DNA of 64,000 nucleotides, from the NCBI GenBank assembly GCA_022841625.1, contig JALHRD010000020.1, positions 39,735 to 103,734 on the forward strand. Direction: 5' to 3'. Position numbers and translations under genes: made by a program. Shown here one piece after another: positions 17,747-25,995 of this stretch. This stretch comes from Xanthobacteraceae bacterium. Lineage in GTDB: Bacteria; Pseudomonadota; Alphaproteobacteria; Rhizobiales; Xanthobacteraceae. Each line of letters starts with the position of its first letter. Positions within the stretch are counted from its first letter, which is position 1. Below the pieces are notes generated by a model. It had not been told where the DNA came from, searched no databases, and saw nothing but the letters and a program-made list of their open reading frames with translations.

Positions 17747-19429
17747 TTAGCTTCCGAGCACCCGAATGTGATCGGCCTCGACCGGCGCAACCGTCCCTTT
17801 GCGCTTGATGTAATTCATCGTGACGTCCCAGATCGGCGGGCCTTCGGTGCCTTCGTTGACACTCGCCCATCCGGCCACGACGTAGTCCTTGGCCGGATCG
17901 ATCGGCTCGCCGCGCGGCCGCAAGGTCAGGCCGGAAATCCGCTGGCCGGCCGGCTTGCCGATATCGATGGTGTAGGCGAGGCCGCCGACACGGACCATGT
18001 CGCCGCCTTGCTGATAATAGGGATCTGGATTGAAGATATTGTCGGCAACGTCCTCAAGTACTTCTTTCAAGCGCGCGCCGGACATGGTCAGCCGATAGGC
18101 TGCCGGATAGCTGATCGCGGTCGCGTTATAGATGTCCTCGCGGGTGATGCTTTGTCCCGGCAGCAGCGAATTGCCCCAGCGGAATCCGGGCGACAGCGCG
18201 ATTTGCGCGTCGCGCTCTTCCAGCATTGCGTCGCAGATCAGATTGTCGAGCGTGCCGTTGAAATTGCCGCGCCGGTACAACAGCGTGTCGGTCTTGCCGA
18301 TGACTTCGCCCAGCATCGCTTCGTGCGGCGCGCGGATCGATCTGATTTTCGCGGCCATTTCCGCATTCGGTTCGATTGCATCGGCGAACACCGGGATCAG
18401 CTTGAAGCGGAAGTCCTTAACCTCGCCATTGCGGACATCGAGATCGAGACGGGAGACGAACTTGCCGTGGCTGCCCGACGCCACCAATAACGTCTTGCCG
18501 ACCCGCACCACCTCCGGCAGCGCGTCATGGGTGTGGGCTGCCAGGATCACGTCGATCCCGGCAACCCGGCTCGCCAGTTTGCGATCGAGGTCGAAACCGT
18601 TGTGTGACAACAACACCACCAATTCGGCGCCGTCTTTGCGCACATTGGCGACTTCCTTGCGCAAATCGTCCTCGCGAATGCCGAACGACCAGTTCGGGAT
18701 CATCCAGCGCGGATTGGCGATGGCGGTGTAGGGCAGGGCCTGGCCGATGACGCCGACCCGAACGCCGCCCCGATCAAGCATCACCGACGATTTGAACACC
18801 GGCTCGTTCCATTCGGTGTCGCGGACATTCTGCGCCAGGAACGGAAAACCGAGCGTGTCGACGATTTCCTTAACGCGGGCCTCACCAAGGGTGAATTCCC
18901 AATGGCCGGTCATGGCGTCCGGCTTGAGCAGCGCCATGCAGTCGACCATGTCCTGGCCTTTGGTCTGCAACGAGGTGTAGCTGTTCTGCCAGGTGTCGCC
19001 GCCGTCGAGGAACAGCACCCGATTACCGCGCTCGGCGCGAATTGATTTGAGGATTGTGGCGATCCGATCGAGTCCGCCGATCCGGCCGTAGCTCTTGGCG
19101 AGGGCTGCGAAATCCTCAGCGCTGAGCGCGTAAGCAGCCTGCGACTTCGCCGGAATCTTGTAGTGATCGAGCAGGGCGCGGCCGGTTAAATGCGGCACCA
19201 GGCCCTTGGCTTCGCCGACGCCAAGATTGACCGTGGGTTCGCGAAAATAGACCGGCAGCAACTGGCCATGGATGTCTGCGACATGAACCAGTGTCACGTT
19301 GCCGACCGAGTTGAACTTCAGAAGTTCGGCCTGGGTCATGCGCTGTTGCGCGAAACTGCGCGACCAGCCGCCGGGGACCAGCGCGGCGACCGCCGCGGCC
19401 ACTTGCACGAATTCGCGCCGAGAAATCAT
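17747..19429 (-). CDS. soxB: SoxB, thiosulfohydrolase
   Basis: The 560-aa periplasmic dimanganese enzyme hydrolyses sulfate from SoxY-bound thiosulfonate. A Tat-type signal (ISRREFVQVAAAVAALVPGGW) is followed by 5'-nucleotidase-fold metal motifs: VHVADIHGQL, FLDGGDTWQNS, TGHWEFTLG, LLSHNGFD and AAHTHD. The length fits the family (about 560 aa). It is third in soxY-soxZ-soxB-soxC-soxD, about 80 nt downstream of soxZ. The start ATG is at 19429. Confidence 0.95.
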   Translation of the reverse strand: MISRREFVQVAAAVAALVPGGWSRSFAQQRMTQAELLKFNSVGNVTLVHVADIHGQLLPVYFREPTVNLGVGEAKGLVPHLTGRALLDHYKIPAKSQAAYALSAEDFAALAKSYGRIGGLDRIATILKSIRAERGNRVLFLDGGDTWQNSYTSLQTKGQDMVDCMALLKPDAMTGHWEFTLGEARVKEIVDTLGFPFLAQNVRDTEWNEPVFKSSVMLDRGGVRVGVIGQALPYTAIANPRWMIPNWSFGIREDDLRKEVANVRKDGAELVVLLSHNGFDLDRKLASRVAGIDVILAAHTHDALPEVVRVGKTLLVASGSHGKFVSRLDLDVRNGEVKDFRFKLIPVFADAIEPNAEMAAKIRSIRAPHEAMLGEVIGKTDTLLYRRGNFNGTLDNLICDAMLEERDAQIALSPGFRWGNSLLPGQSITREDIYNATAISYPAAYRLTMSGARLKEVLEDVADNIFNPDPYYQQGGDMVRVGGLAYTIDIGKPAGQRISGLTLRPRGEPIDPAKDYVVAGWASVNEGTEGPPIWDVTMNYIKRKGTVAPVEADHIRVLGS

Positions 19430-19508
19430 CTCTCACTCCGAGGCAAAGCTCAGCCGCACGGAGAAATGTCTATCGATCCGTGATGCGTCGGCCGGCAATG
19501 TGAAGTCA

Positions 19509-19841
19509 TCAACTGACGGCGATGCTCTCTTCGCCGACAATCGTGCTGCCGTCGTCGTCAAACCAGGTCAGTACGACCTTGCCCGACTCCTGCGCCTTGA
19601 ACTTGAATTGAATGTAGGGATTGGCGGAAACCGCGGGCTCGAAATCGGCCGCGAACACTTCCTTGCCGTTCACGGTGCAGACGAACTTATTGAGGATCTT
19701 GCGCGGCACGATCTTGCCGGATGCGTCCCTGCGCTGGCCGGTCTCCATAACGTGCGAGACCAGGGCCTTCACTTCGACCAATTCGCCCTTTTTAGCCTGC
19801 TTCTTGTCCAGTCGGATGCGCGGCCTGACATTGGTTGCCAT
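19509..19841 (-). CDS. soxZ: SoxZ, carrier-complex subunit
   Basis: A 110-aa SoxZ: RPRIRLDKKQAKKGELVEVKALVSHVMETGQRRD at the start and FKAQESGKVVLTWFDDDGSTIVGE at the end are family hallmarks. No signal peptide is present; SoxZ is exported as a complex with Tat-targeted SoxY. It lies 45 nt downstream of soxY in the same operon. Confidence 0.95.
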   Translation of the reverse strand: MATNVRPRIRLDKKQAKKGELVEVKALVSHVMETGQRRDASGKIVPRKILNKFVCTVNGKEVFAADFEPAVSANPYIQFKFKAQESGKVVLTWFDDDGSTIVGEESIAVS

Positions 19842-19886
19842 CTCAATATCTCCTTGGTGGCGGTTGAGCTGCTGGTGTACTTGGCG

Positions 19887-20345
19887 TCAACCGCCGCAGC
19901 CGCCGATGGTGACCTTAACTTCCTTCTTGGCCATGAAGAACGCGCCGTCGTTCGTCTTAGCAACGACGTGCAGCCATTGGGTGCTGGCGAGGCGAATGCG
20001 GGTGTTGGCTTCCGCAATGCCGCTGTCGGGCGTGAATCGGAACGTCGCGACGCCGGCGCGTGGGTTGCCGTCGGCCACCACTAGAACTTCGGTGACGTAG
20101 GATGCCGGCGTCATCGGGCTTTCAACCATGATGGTCATCGGCACGGTATTGCCGTTTTCGGCGATCTCAGGCGCGTCAATTTTGACTCGACCGACTGTCG
20201 GCACCTTGCCGCCGGTGAATTTCTTGATCAGGTCTTCGTAATCATTGGCCGCTGCCGCCGGCAGCACCGAGCCGCCAAGAATGGCCGTGGTGGCTGCGCT
20301 GACGCCGATAGCCAGAGCTTGCCGCCGATTCAATGCCGCGATCAT
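19887..20345 (-). CDS. soxY: SoxY, covalent sulfur carrier
   Basis: The 152-aa protein carries sulfur intermediates on a C-terminal cysteine in the swinging arm VTIGGCGG (Cys150). A Tat-like signal is present (LNRRQALAIGVSAATTAILGG). The ATG at 20345 is preferred over an in-frame start at 20375 because AGGGAGT precedes it and the signal then has normal length. First gene of the soxYZBCD operon, divergent from soxAX. Confidence 0.94.
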   Translation of the reverse strand: MIAALNRRQALAIGVSAATTAILGGSVLPAAAANDYEDLIKKFTGGKVPTVGRVKIDAPEIAENGNTVPMTIMVESPMTPASYVTEVLVVADGNPRAGVATFRFTPDSGIAEANTRIRLASTQWLHVVAKTNDGAFFMAKKEVKVTIGGCGG

Positions 20346-20631
20346 TGTGCTGCAACTCCCTGTGTTTTGTTCCACATAACTTAGTGAGGCTGCATTAAGT
20401 CTGCCAGATTGGCGATTGATCCAATGGGGCCAACGCGCCGACGCAGAACATATTCATTTCTGTGAAACTATTACCCGATTGCCCGCGGCTTTGCAACAGG
20501 GGGGAAGTCCGGCCGGCGGGCGATTTTCTCGCGCCATTACGGGGTAAGCCTTTTCATTCCAAAAAATGCATGTATTCTGAGGGTCTGGGAAGAAGCGTCA
20601 GCCTGCGGCAAGCAGGGCAGGAGTGCAGTTC
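20346..20631. promoter_or_regulatory. Divergent soxY/soxA promoter region
   Basis: This 286-bp region separates the two main sox operons and must hold both promoters. Near 20447 a segment AACATATTCATTTCTG resembles one in the soxV-soxS gap (AACATATGCGATTTCTG at 24087), making it a candidate SoxR site. AT-rich sequence around 20560-20580 (CCAAAAAATGCATGTATTC) may belong to the soxA promoter. Promoter boxes were not assigned. Confidence 0.5.
20447..20468. promoter_or_regulatory. Candidate SoxR operator between soxY and soxA
   Basis: The segment begins AACATATTCATTTCTG and matches the start of the symmetrical element at 24087-24110 in the soxV-soxS gap. A looser relative (TGATATTCGTTTTTATAG) lies before soxW at 23281. 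Binding by SoxR is inferred from recurrence only. Confidence 0.35.
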
Positions 20632-21456
20632 ATGAATTGGGGTCGGTGGTTGATTGGCGGGTTGGCCGCCGTCGCGGCGGTGTCGTCTTTGGCTGTTGCG
20701 CAGGACGACGAGACTGAAAAGGCGATCGAGCGCTATCGTCAGATGTTGCGTCAGGACCCCTGGAGCAATCCGGCGCTGCTCGATGCTGACCGTGGCGAGG
20801 ACTTGTGGAAGGCGCCGCGCGGTCCGAAAAATGTTTCGCTGGAACGCTGCGATCTCGGCAAGGGGCCGGGCGTCGTCGACGGCGCGTTTGGCGAACTGCC
20901 GCGATATTTTGCCGACGCCAAGAAAGTGATGGACGTTGAGACTCGCCTGCTGTGGTGCATGGAGACGTTGCAGGGCTTCAGCCGCGCCGAACTGATCAAG
21001 CGGCCGCATCCGGCCGGCGGTCAACCGATCCGGGAACTTGGCGCGATTGCGACTTATATTGCGAGCAAATCCAATGGCATGAAATTCGCCGCCAAGCTCG
21101 ATCATCCCAGCGAGCGCGAAATGGTGGCGCTGGGTGAGGCGATCTTCATGCGGCGTTCGGGACCGTTCGATTTTTCTTGCGCGACCTGCCATGCCGAATC
21201 CGGCCGGCGGATTCGCTTGCAAGGCCTGCCGTTCCTGTCCGATCCGGAGGCAGCCCGTAAAGTCGTGGGCGAATGGCCGGCCTATCGGGTTTCATCAACC
21301 CATGTGATGACGATGCAGCATCGGTTGTACGACTGCTATTGGCAGATGCGCATGCCGGAACTGGAATTGGGCTCGGACGCGAGCGTGGCGCTCGCGGCTT
21401 ATCTGGTAAGCAAGGCGGTGGGCGGTGACATCGCTGCTCCCGGCCTTAAGCGTTAA
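20632..21456 (+). CDS. soxA: SoxA, mono-haem L-cysteine S-thiosulfotransferase subunit
   Basis: A 274-aa exported cytochrome (MNWGRWLIGGLAAVAAVSSLAVAQ) that, with SoxX, joins thiosulfate to SoxY. One haem motif, CATCH at residues 183-187, and the active-site cysteine in RLYDCYWQMR (Cys235) are visible. The N-terminal domain has Cys residues (LERCDLG, LLWCMETL) but no CxxCH, so this is the one-haem form. The ATG at 20632 has CAGGAG about 9 nt upstream; an in-frame GTG at 20623 is less likely. First gene of soxA-soxX. Confidence 0.93.
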   Translation: MNWGRWLIGGLAAVAAVSSLAVAQDDETEKAIERYRQMLRQDPWSNPALLDADRGEDLWKAPRGPKNVSLERCDLGKGPGVVDGAFGELPRYFADAKKVMDVETRLLWCMETLQGFSRAELIKRPHPAGGQPIRELGAIATYIASKSNGMKFAAKLDHPSEREMVALGEAIFMRRSGPFDFSCATCHAESGRRIRLQGLPFLSDPEAARKVVGEWPAYRVSSTHVMTMQHRLYDCYWQMRMPELELGSDASVALAAYLVSKAVGGDIAAPGLKR

Positions 21457-21467
21457 CCGCGGGTGCG

Positions 21468-22094
21468 ATGATGCGATTTGCAAAACTGACTTCTGTGATC
21501 GTCGTTCTGGCGGCATTTGCTTCGAGTGCGCCCGCTGAACAAAAGTCCAAAGTCGATCCGGCGCGCGTTGACACCGCGGTCAAATCGGCGTTTCCGGGCG
21601 CGCCGGCCGATTGGCAGGCGCGGTTGACGCCGGATGAGACCATGCAGCAATGCTCGGCCGCCAACAACACGCCGGCGACAAAGGTATTTGAGGCGATTCA
21701 GGCGCGCGAGAAAGCTGCCATCAAATATCCGGCGGACGGCAAGTTCGTCGGCGATTGGAAGAAAGGCGAGGCGCTCGCCCAGTCGGGCTATGGCCTACGC
21801 TTCACCGATACCGCGCCCGATCGGGTTAATGGCGGCAACTGTTATGCCTGCCACCAGATCACGCGACAGGAATTGAGCTTCGGCACGATCGGGCCGAGCC
21901 TGCTGCAATACGGCAAGAACCGCAATTTCAGCGAGGCCGACGCCAAGCGCGCCTATGAAAAGATCTACAACCCGCATGCGACATTTCCCTGCTCGTTGAT
22001 GCCGCGCTTCGGCACCAACAGTGTTCTGACGATCGCGCAGATTGTTGATATCGTAGCGTTGTTGATGAGCCCCGAAAGCCCGGCCAACAAGTAG
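21468..22094 (+). CDS. soxX: SoxX, cytochrome c subunit of the thiosulfotransferase
   Basis: The 208-aa mono-haem cytochrome c has an N-terminal signal (LTSVIVVLAAFASSAPA) and haem motif CYACH near residue 125, followed by a long C-terminal part with GPSLLQYGKNR and a likely axial Met in CSLMPRFGTN. It takes electrons from SoxA during thiosulfate conjugation. It follows soxA by 11 nt. Two adjacent ATGs (21468 and 21471) can serve as start. Confidence 0.92.
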   Translation: MMRFAKLTSVIVVLAAFASSAPAEQKSKVDPARVDTAVKSAFPGAPADWQARLTPDETMQQCSAANNTPATKVFEAIQAREKAAIKYPADGKFVGDWKKGEALAQSGYGLRFTDTAPDRVNGGNCYACHQITRQELSFGTIGPSLLQYGKNRNFSEADAKRAYEKIYNPHATFPCSLMPRFGTNSVLTIAQIVDIVALLMSPESPANK

Positions 22095-22181
22095 AGCGGT
22101 CGTGGCATCGTGGGCTTACAGCCGGCAAGCCAGCGCGCTTGTACGAGCTTAAGGCTGGAAACGACAGGCCAGGAGGACGCA

Positions 22182-22697
22182 ATGCTCAAGAACAGACGAC
22201 AGATCATTGGTGCGATTACCGCGACCGGCGCAGCCATCGCCGCGTCACGGGCGGCGTCGGCCAATCCAACGGAGCTCGACCTTTCGAAGATCAAGAAGGA
22301 AACCGATATCGCTTGCCTCTATCACTGCGATTTCGGCGAGCCGCAACGCTTCTCGCAAATGTTGCAAAACATGCTGAACCACTACTCGGCTTATGAATTC
22401 GATAATTTCAAGCTCAAGCTGGTCATTGTCGCGCACGGCCCCGGTCTTAAATTTTTTCTCAAGGACCTGACCGACACGCCCTGGGCCAAGGAGACGATCG
22501 ATCCCGATCTCTACAAGCGCTTTATGGGTCTGACCCAGTATGGCGTTGAGGCCTATCTGTGCCAGATCACCTATAAGCGGTTGAAGATCGATCCCTCAAA
22601 GACCAGGACCGATTCCGTTCTGAAGTTCGTGCCGTCGGGCGTTGCGACCGTGGCGGAACTGCAAGCCAAAGGGTTTGGCTATCTCAAGGTCGGCTGA
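22182..22697 (+). CDS. Exported DsrE-like sulfur-relay-family protein
   Basis: A 171-aa protein with a twin-arginine-like signal (KNRRQIIGAITATGAAIAASRAASA) and a DsrE/F-type domain: TDIACLYHCDFGEPQRFSQMLQNMLNHYSAYEFDNFKLKLVIVAHGPGLKFFL. DsrE proteins carry sulfur on cysteine in the cytoplasm, but this one is predicted to be exported. Cysteines are at CLYHC and AYLCQI. It is downstream of soxX with AGGAGGA before the ATG, so it likely functions in the Sox pathway, perhaps with SoxW. Function is inferred. Confidence 0.78.
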   Translation: MLKNRRQIIGAITATGAAIAASRAASANPTELDLSKIKKETDIACLYHCDFGEPQRFSQMLQNMLNHYSAYEFDNFKLKLVIVAHGPGLKFFLKDLTDTPWAKETIDPDLYKRFMGLTQYGVEAYLCQITYKRLKIDPSKTRTDSVLKFVPSGVATVAELQAKGFGYLKVG

Positions 22698-22703
22698 AGG
22701 CGA

Positions 22704-23267
22704 TCAGCTATTGGCCTTCAAGAAGTCGAGCAAGGTGCCGCGTTCATAGGCGCGCTCGGCGACAAAGCGGAACGAAGCCAGGAACTGCTGCGGGGCGAGG
22801 TAGCCCTGCGTGCGCGTAATCTCGCGTTCGCGGGGTCGCTTGCGATCGAGGCCGTCGGCGCGCTCCGGAAAAAACTGCACCGTTGGCGTAAAGCGGATGC
22901 CGTATTTCTCGGCGAGCCGTTTCTCCGGCATTTTCTCGCCGTCGAAGTCGGTCACTTCCCGCGCGCCGACGAGATTGAGTTGAAGAATCTCAAAGCGCGT
23001 CTTGATGTAGGCCTCGATCTCCGGCCGGGCGAAATTGACCAGATGGGTATCGCGGCAATAGGGGCAACCCCGCAGTTCCCACATCACCGCAAGGCGTTTG
23101 CCAGCCTCGTTCGCGGCTTGCAGGTCGTCGCCGAGTTCCAGGAGGCTCTGCAGGAACCAAGGCTGGTGATAGATGCCATCGTCGCCCAGCACGGCTTGCC
23201 CCCGCGCGAGCGCCGGCGTCAATGCGCCGGCCATTGATCCAATCAGAAAGTCGCGCCGTGACAGCAT
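22704..23267 (-). CDS. soxW: SoxW, exported thioredoxin-like protein
   Basis: The 187-aa product has a twin-arginine-like signal (MLSRRDFLIGSMAGALTPALA) and a thioredoxin fold with active site CPYC (Cys68/Cys71) in MWELRGCPYCRDTHLVNF. SoxW receives electrons from SoxV to keep SoxYZ active. The ATG at 23267 starts the signal; the open frame upstream is ignored. It is the second gene of soxV-soxW, 73 nt after soxV. Confidence 0.88.
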   Translation of the reverse strand: MLSRRDFLIGSMAGALTPALARGQAVLGDDGIYHQPWFLQSLLELGDDLQAANEAGKRLAVMWELRGCPYCRDTHLVNFARPEIEAYIKTRFEILQLNLVGAREVTDFDGEKMPEKRLAEKYGIRFTPTVQFFPERADGLDRKRPREREITRTQGYLAPQQFLASFRFVAERAYERGTLLDFLKANS

Positions 23268-23280
23268 GACGATGATTTCC

Positions 23281-23302
23281 TGATATTCGTTTTTATAGAT
23301 GT
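23281..23302. promoter_or_regulatory. Possible weak SoxR-like motif upstream of soxW
   Basis: TGATATTCGTTTTTATAG partly matches the ATATTC-TTT core seen at 20447. The similarity is loose and the position lies within a same-strand operon (between soxV and soxW), so it may be chance. Confidence 0.2.
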
Positions 23303-23340
23303 ATCGATGACACCCGCGCTCAGCAAGAGGTGGGGCGGAT

Positions 23341-24069
23341 TTAGCCGACCCGCCCAAGCGCGGGGATCGCATCCAGCAGCCAGTTTCCGACCGCCGGCAT
23401 CCAGCCGAGCGCAATCGTCAGGCCGGTCAGGACAAGAATCGCACCCATTGCTTTCTCAATCGTTCCAAGATGGTGCCTAAAACGCTGGACCCAACGCAGG
23501 AATGGGCCGGTGAGCAAGGCCGCGGCCATGAACGGCACGCCGATCCCGGCCGCATAGGTACCGAGCAGCGCGGCGCCGTATCCGACCGAATCCTGCGCGC
23601 CGGCAAGCAGCAGGATCGAGGCCAGCACCGGCCCAACGCACGGCGTCCAGCCGAACCCGAAGGCCAGCCCAACGACGAATGCACCGAGGAAACTGGCGGG
23701 CCGGCTGGCCTCGAAGCGCGCCTGCTGCATCAGCAGCGACCACCGGAACAGGCCAAGCATGTGCAGGCCGAGCAGTGCGATCACGCCGCCGGCGATACGC
23801 GACAGCCAGGTCAGGTGATCGGCGATGAGTTGTCCAAGGCTTGACGCGCTGGCGCCGAGCGCCACAAAGACCACCGAAAAGCCGGTCACGAACGCCACCG
23901 CCCGGGCAAGCGCTCGCAGGCTGACGGCGGCACTGGGATTGTCCGCGAGCGCCGTCAGCGATGTGCCGGCCAGAAAACACAGATAGGGCGGCACCAGCGG
24001 CAGGATGCAGGGCGATAGGAATGAGATGACCCCGGCGCCAAAGCTCGCAATCAGGCTGATATCGAACAT
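23341..24069 (-). CDS. soxV: SoxV/CcdA-like thiol-disulfide transmembrane protein
   Basis: A 242-aa CcdA-family membrane protein with six helices. It carries the proline-framed cysteine motif SPCILPLVPPYLCFLAG in helix 1 and GWTPCVGPVLASILLLAG in helix 4, the pair of cysteines that moves electrons from cytoplasmic thioredoxin to periplasmic SoxW. The ATG at 24069 has GGGAGG 8 nt upstream; a TTG at 24072 is ignored. First gene of the soxVW unit, divergent from soxS. Confidence 0.9.
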   Translation of the reverse strand: MFDISLIASFGAGVISFLSPCILPLVPPYLCFLAGTSLTALADNPSAAVSLRALARAVAFVTGFSVVFVALGASASSLGQLIADHLTWLSRIAGGVIALLGLHMLGLFRWSLLMQQARFEASRPASFLGAFVVGLAFGFGWTPCVGPVLASILLLAGAQDSVGYGAALLGTYAAGIGVPFMAAALLTGPFLRWVQRFRHHLGTIEKAMGAILVLTGLTIALGWMPAVGNWLLDAIPALGRVG

Positions 24070-24086
24070 CAAAGCCTCCCTGGCGA

Positions 24087-24110
24087 AACATATGCGATTT
24101 CTGCTATGTT
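24087..24110. promoter_or_regulatory. Inverted repeat in the soxV-soxS gap, candidate SoxR operator
   Basis: AACATA and TATGTT form perfect 6-bp arms separated by 12 bp, centred in the 69-bp gap between the divergent soxV and soxS starts. SoxR, an ArsR-family repressor, is encoded in the downstream soxS-soxR unit, and this family binds such AT-rich dyads. Half of the element recurs in the soxY-soxA gap. Confidence 0.5.
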
Positions 24111-24138
24111 AGCCACGCAACGTGGAACAGTATGATTA

Positions 24139-24498
24139 ATGCGCCTTTTGCGGGCTGCCATCATCGCCTTGGCCGCGGTGGTCATCGTGGGGTCATCCGC
24201 CGACGCGGCGGAACTCCTGATGTATCGCCGCGACGGCTGCCCGTGGTGCCGCGCCTGGGATCGTGAAGTCGGGCCGGTCTATGGCAAGACCGAAATCGGC
24301 CGCCGGCTGCCGCTGCGCATGGTCGATATCAATGGTAAGCGTCCGGACATCGTGTTGAAGGGGCCGATCGTTTACACGCCGACCTTCGTGCTGGTCGGGA
24401 ATACGCACGAGGTCGGGCGCATCGAAGGCTACCCCGGCGATAGCTTTTTTTGGGAGCTGTTGAATCGGCTGGTGCAACAATTGCCGGTCACCCACTGA
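24139..24498 (+). CDS. soxS: SoxS, exported thioredoxin-like protein
   Basis: The 119-aa product has a signal peptide (LLRAAIIALAAVVIVGSSADA) and a thioredoxin-type active site CPWC (Cys34/Cys37) in LLMYRRDGCPWCRAW, plus the cis-Pro region VYTPTFVLVG. SoxS of Paracoccus keeps SoxYZ in the active state. It begins 70 nt from soxV on the opposite strand and leads soxS-soxR-soxT. Confidence 0.88.
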   Translation: MRLLRAAIIALAAVVIVGSSADAAELLMYRRDGCPWCRAWDREVGPVYGKTEIGRRLPLRMVDINGKRPDIVLKGPIVYTPTFVLVGNTHEVGRIEGYPGDSFFWELLNRLVQQLPVTH

Positions 24499-24544
24499 GG
24501 TTGGTTCCGCGCGGCGCGGACCAGGGAAATGGAATGAGATTGCT

Positions 24545-24886
24545 ATGAGCACACAAACCCTTGTTAAGCCGCGCGACGTGGATATGGACGACATGATCGC
24601 CAATGCCCAGGAGGCAAGCGAGTTCCTGAAAGCGCTCTCGCATGAGGCGCGGCTGGTGATCCTTTGCCTGCTCGTCGAAGGCGAAAAGTCGGTTGCCGAA
24701 ATTGAGGAGATGCTAAGCCTGCGGCAGCCGGCGGTCTCGCAGCAACTGGCGCGGCTGCGCGCCGACGATCTCGTGCAGACCCGACGCGACGGCAAGAACA
24801 TCTATTACTCGCTGGCGCGGCCGGAAGTGCGCGACATCATCGCCGCGTTGCATGCCGCTTTTTGTCGGGCCAGGCGGCAAAAGTGA
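24545..24886 (+). CDS. soxR: SoxR, ArsR-family persulfide-sensing repressor
   Basis: A 113-aa winged-helix regulator (FLKALSHEARLVILCLL, then recognition helix RQPAVSQQLARLRADDLV and wing RRDGKNIYYSL). It has exactly two cysteines, Cys41 and Cys107, the positions used by SqrR/BigR/YgaV to form a polysulfide bridge when sulfane sulfur is present. It should therefore repress the sox operons until persulfide releases it. Candidate sites lie at 24087-24110 and 20447-20468. Confidence 0.9.
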   Translation: MSTQTLVKPRDVDMDDMIANAQEASEFLKALSHEARLVILCLLVEGEKSVAEIEEMLSLRQPAVSQQLARLRADDLVQTRRDGKNIYYSLARPEVRDIIAALHAAFCRARRQK

Positions 24887-24945
24887 CGCGGTCGCGCTGG
24901 GGCCGGCGGCACTGTTGATGTTCAACTTCAGCTGGCGGTGAAGCG

Positions 24946-25986
24946 ATGCTGGAATTGCCGCCGTTTATCGTTCGCACATTGCTTGGCTTTATTCTCGGCA
25001 TAGCCCTTGGATTTGTTGCGCGGCGCGGGCGCTTCTGCACGCTCGGCGCCATCGAGGATGCGGTGTACGGCAACGACACCAAGCGGCTGCGGTCTTGGCT
25101 CATTGCCATCGCTGTCGCCATCGCCGGAGTTCACCTGCTTGAAATCGCCGGCACGCTCGATCTGTCGCGTGCGATCTACACCGTTCCTCGCATCGAATGG
25201 GGCGGTGCGGTGGTCGGCGGGCTGCTGTTCGGTCTTGGCATGGCGCTGGTCGGCACTTGCGGCTTTGGCGCACTGCTGCGGCTTGGCGGCGGGGATCTGA
25301 AGGCGCTGGTGGTGTTTATGGTCATGGCGTTAACCGCCATGGCCACCATGCGCGGCGCGACCGGACTGCTGCGGGCCCATGCGATCGATCCGCTATCCTA
25401 TGATCTGGTCGGACGCGCATCGCAACGGATTCCCGAACTGCTCGGGATCACCGGGGCTGCCGGCTGGATATTTCCGTTCCTGGTTGCGGCGACAATCGCC
25501 GGTTTGGCATGCACCGCCGGATTTCTTCGTTCCACCCGGTCGATCGCAACCGGCGCGATGATGGGTATCATTGTCGTGGTTGGCTGGTGGGCCACCGGTG
25601 TCGCCGGTTTCGATCCGTTCGATACGCGCCGGGTGGAATCATTCAGCTTTGTCGCGCCCCTGGGCGAGACGCTGCTCTATGTGATGCTCGCGACCGGGTT
25701 GCGGCCGGATTTTCCGGTGGGCGCGGTGGCCGGTGCGATCCTGGGCGCGTTCTTGGCTGCGCGGTCGGCCGGACAGTTTCGTTGGGAAGCGCCCGACGAC
25801 GCGCGCGAGATGAAGCGCCATCTGCTTGGCGCTGTTCTGATGGGGTTCGGCGGCGTTGCGGCGCTCGGCTGCACCATCGGTCAGGGCATCACGGGTGTAT
25901 CGACGCTGGCGGTCGGTTCATTCATTGCCATCACGTCAATTCTGGTTGGCGCGCGGTTCGGATTGTATCTTCTGATCGAACGATAG
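24946..25986 (+). CDS. soxT: YeeE/YedE-family sulfur-compound transporter (SoxT-like)
   Basis: A 346-aa membrane protein with about nine helices. Conserved cysteine motifs of the YeeE/YedE thiosulfate-uptake family are present: RRGRFCTLGAIED, MALVGTCGFGALLRLGGG and ALGCTIGQGITGVS. Such proteins (SoxT) move thiosulfate or a sulfur signal across the inner membrane and lie next to soxR in sox loci, where they can deliver the inducer. It follows soxR by 59 nt in the same direction. Confidence 0.87.
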   Translation: MLELPPFIVRTLLGFILGIALGFVARRGRFCTLGAIEDAVYGNDTKRLRSWLIAIAVAIAGVHLLEIAGTLDLSRAIYTVPRIEWGGAVVGGLLFGLGMALVGTCGFGALLRLGGGDLKALVVFMVMALTAMATMRGATGLLRAHAIDPLSYDLVGRASQRIPELLGITGAAGWIFPFLVAATIAGLACTAGFLRSTRSIATGAMMGIIVVVGWWATGVAGFDPFDTRRVESFSFVAPLGETLLYVMLATGLRPDFPVGAVAGAILGAFLAARSAGQFRWEAPDDAREMKRHLLGAVLMGFGGVAALGCTIGQGITGVSTLAVGSFIAITSILVGARFGLYLLIER

Positions 25987-25995
25987 GCGGTTCGA

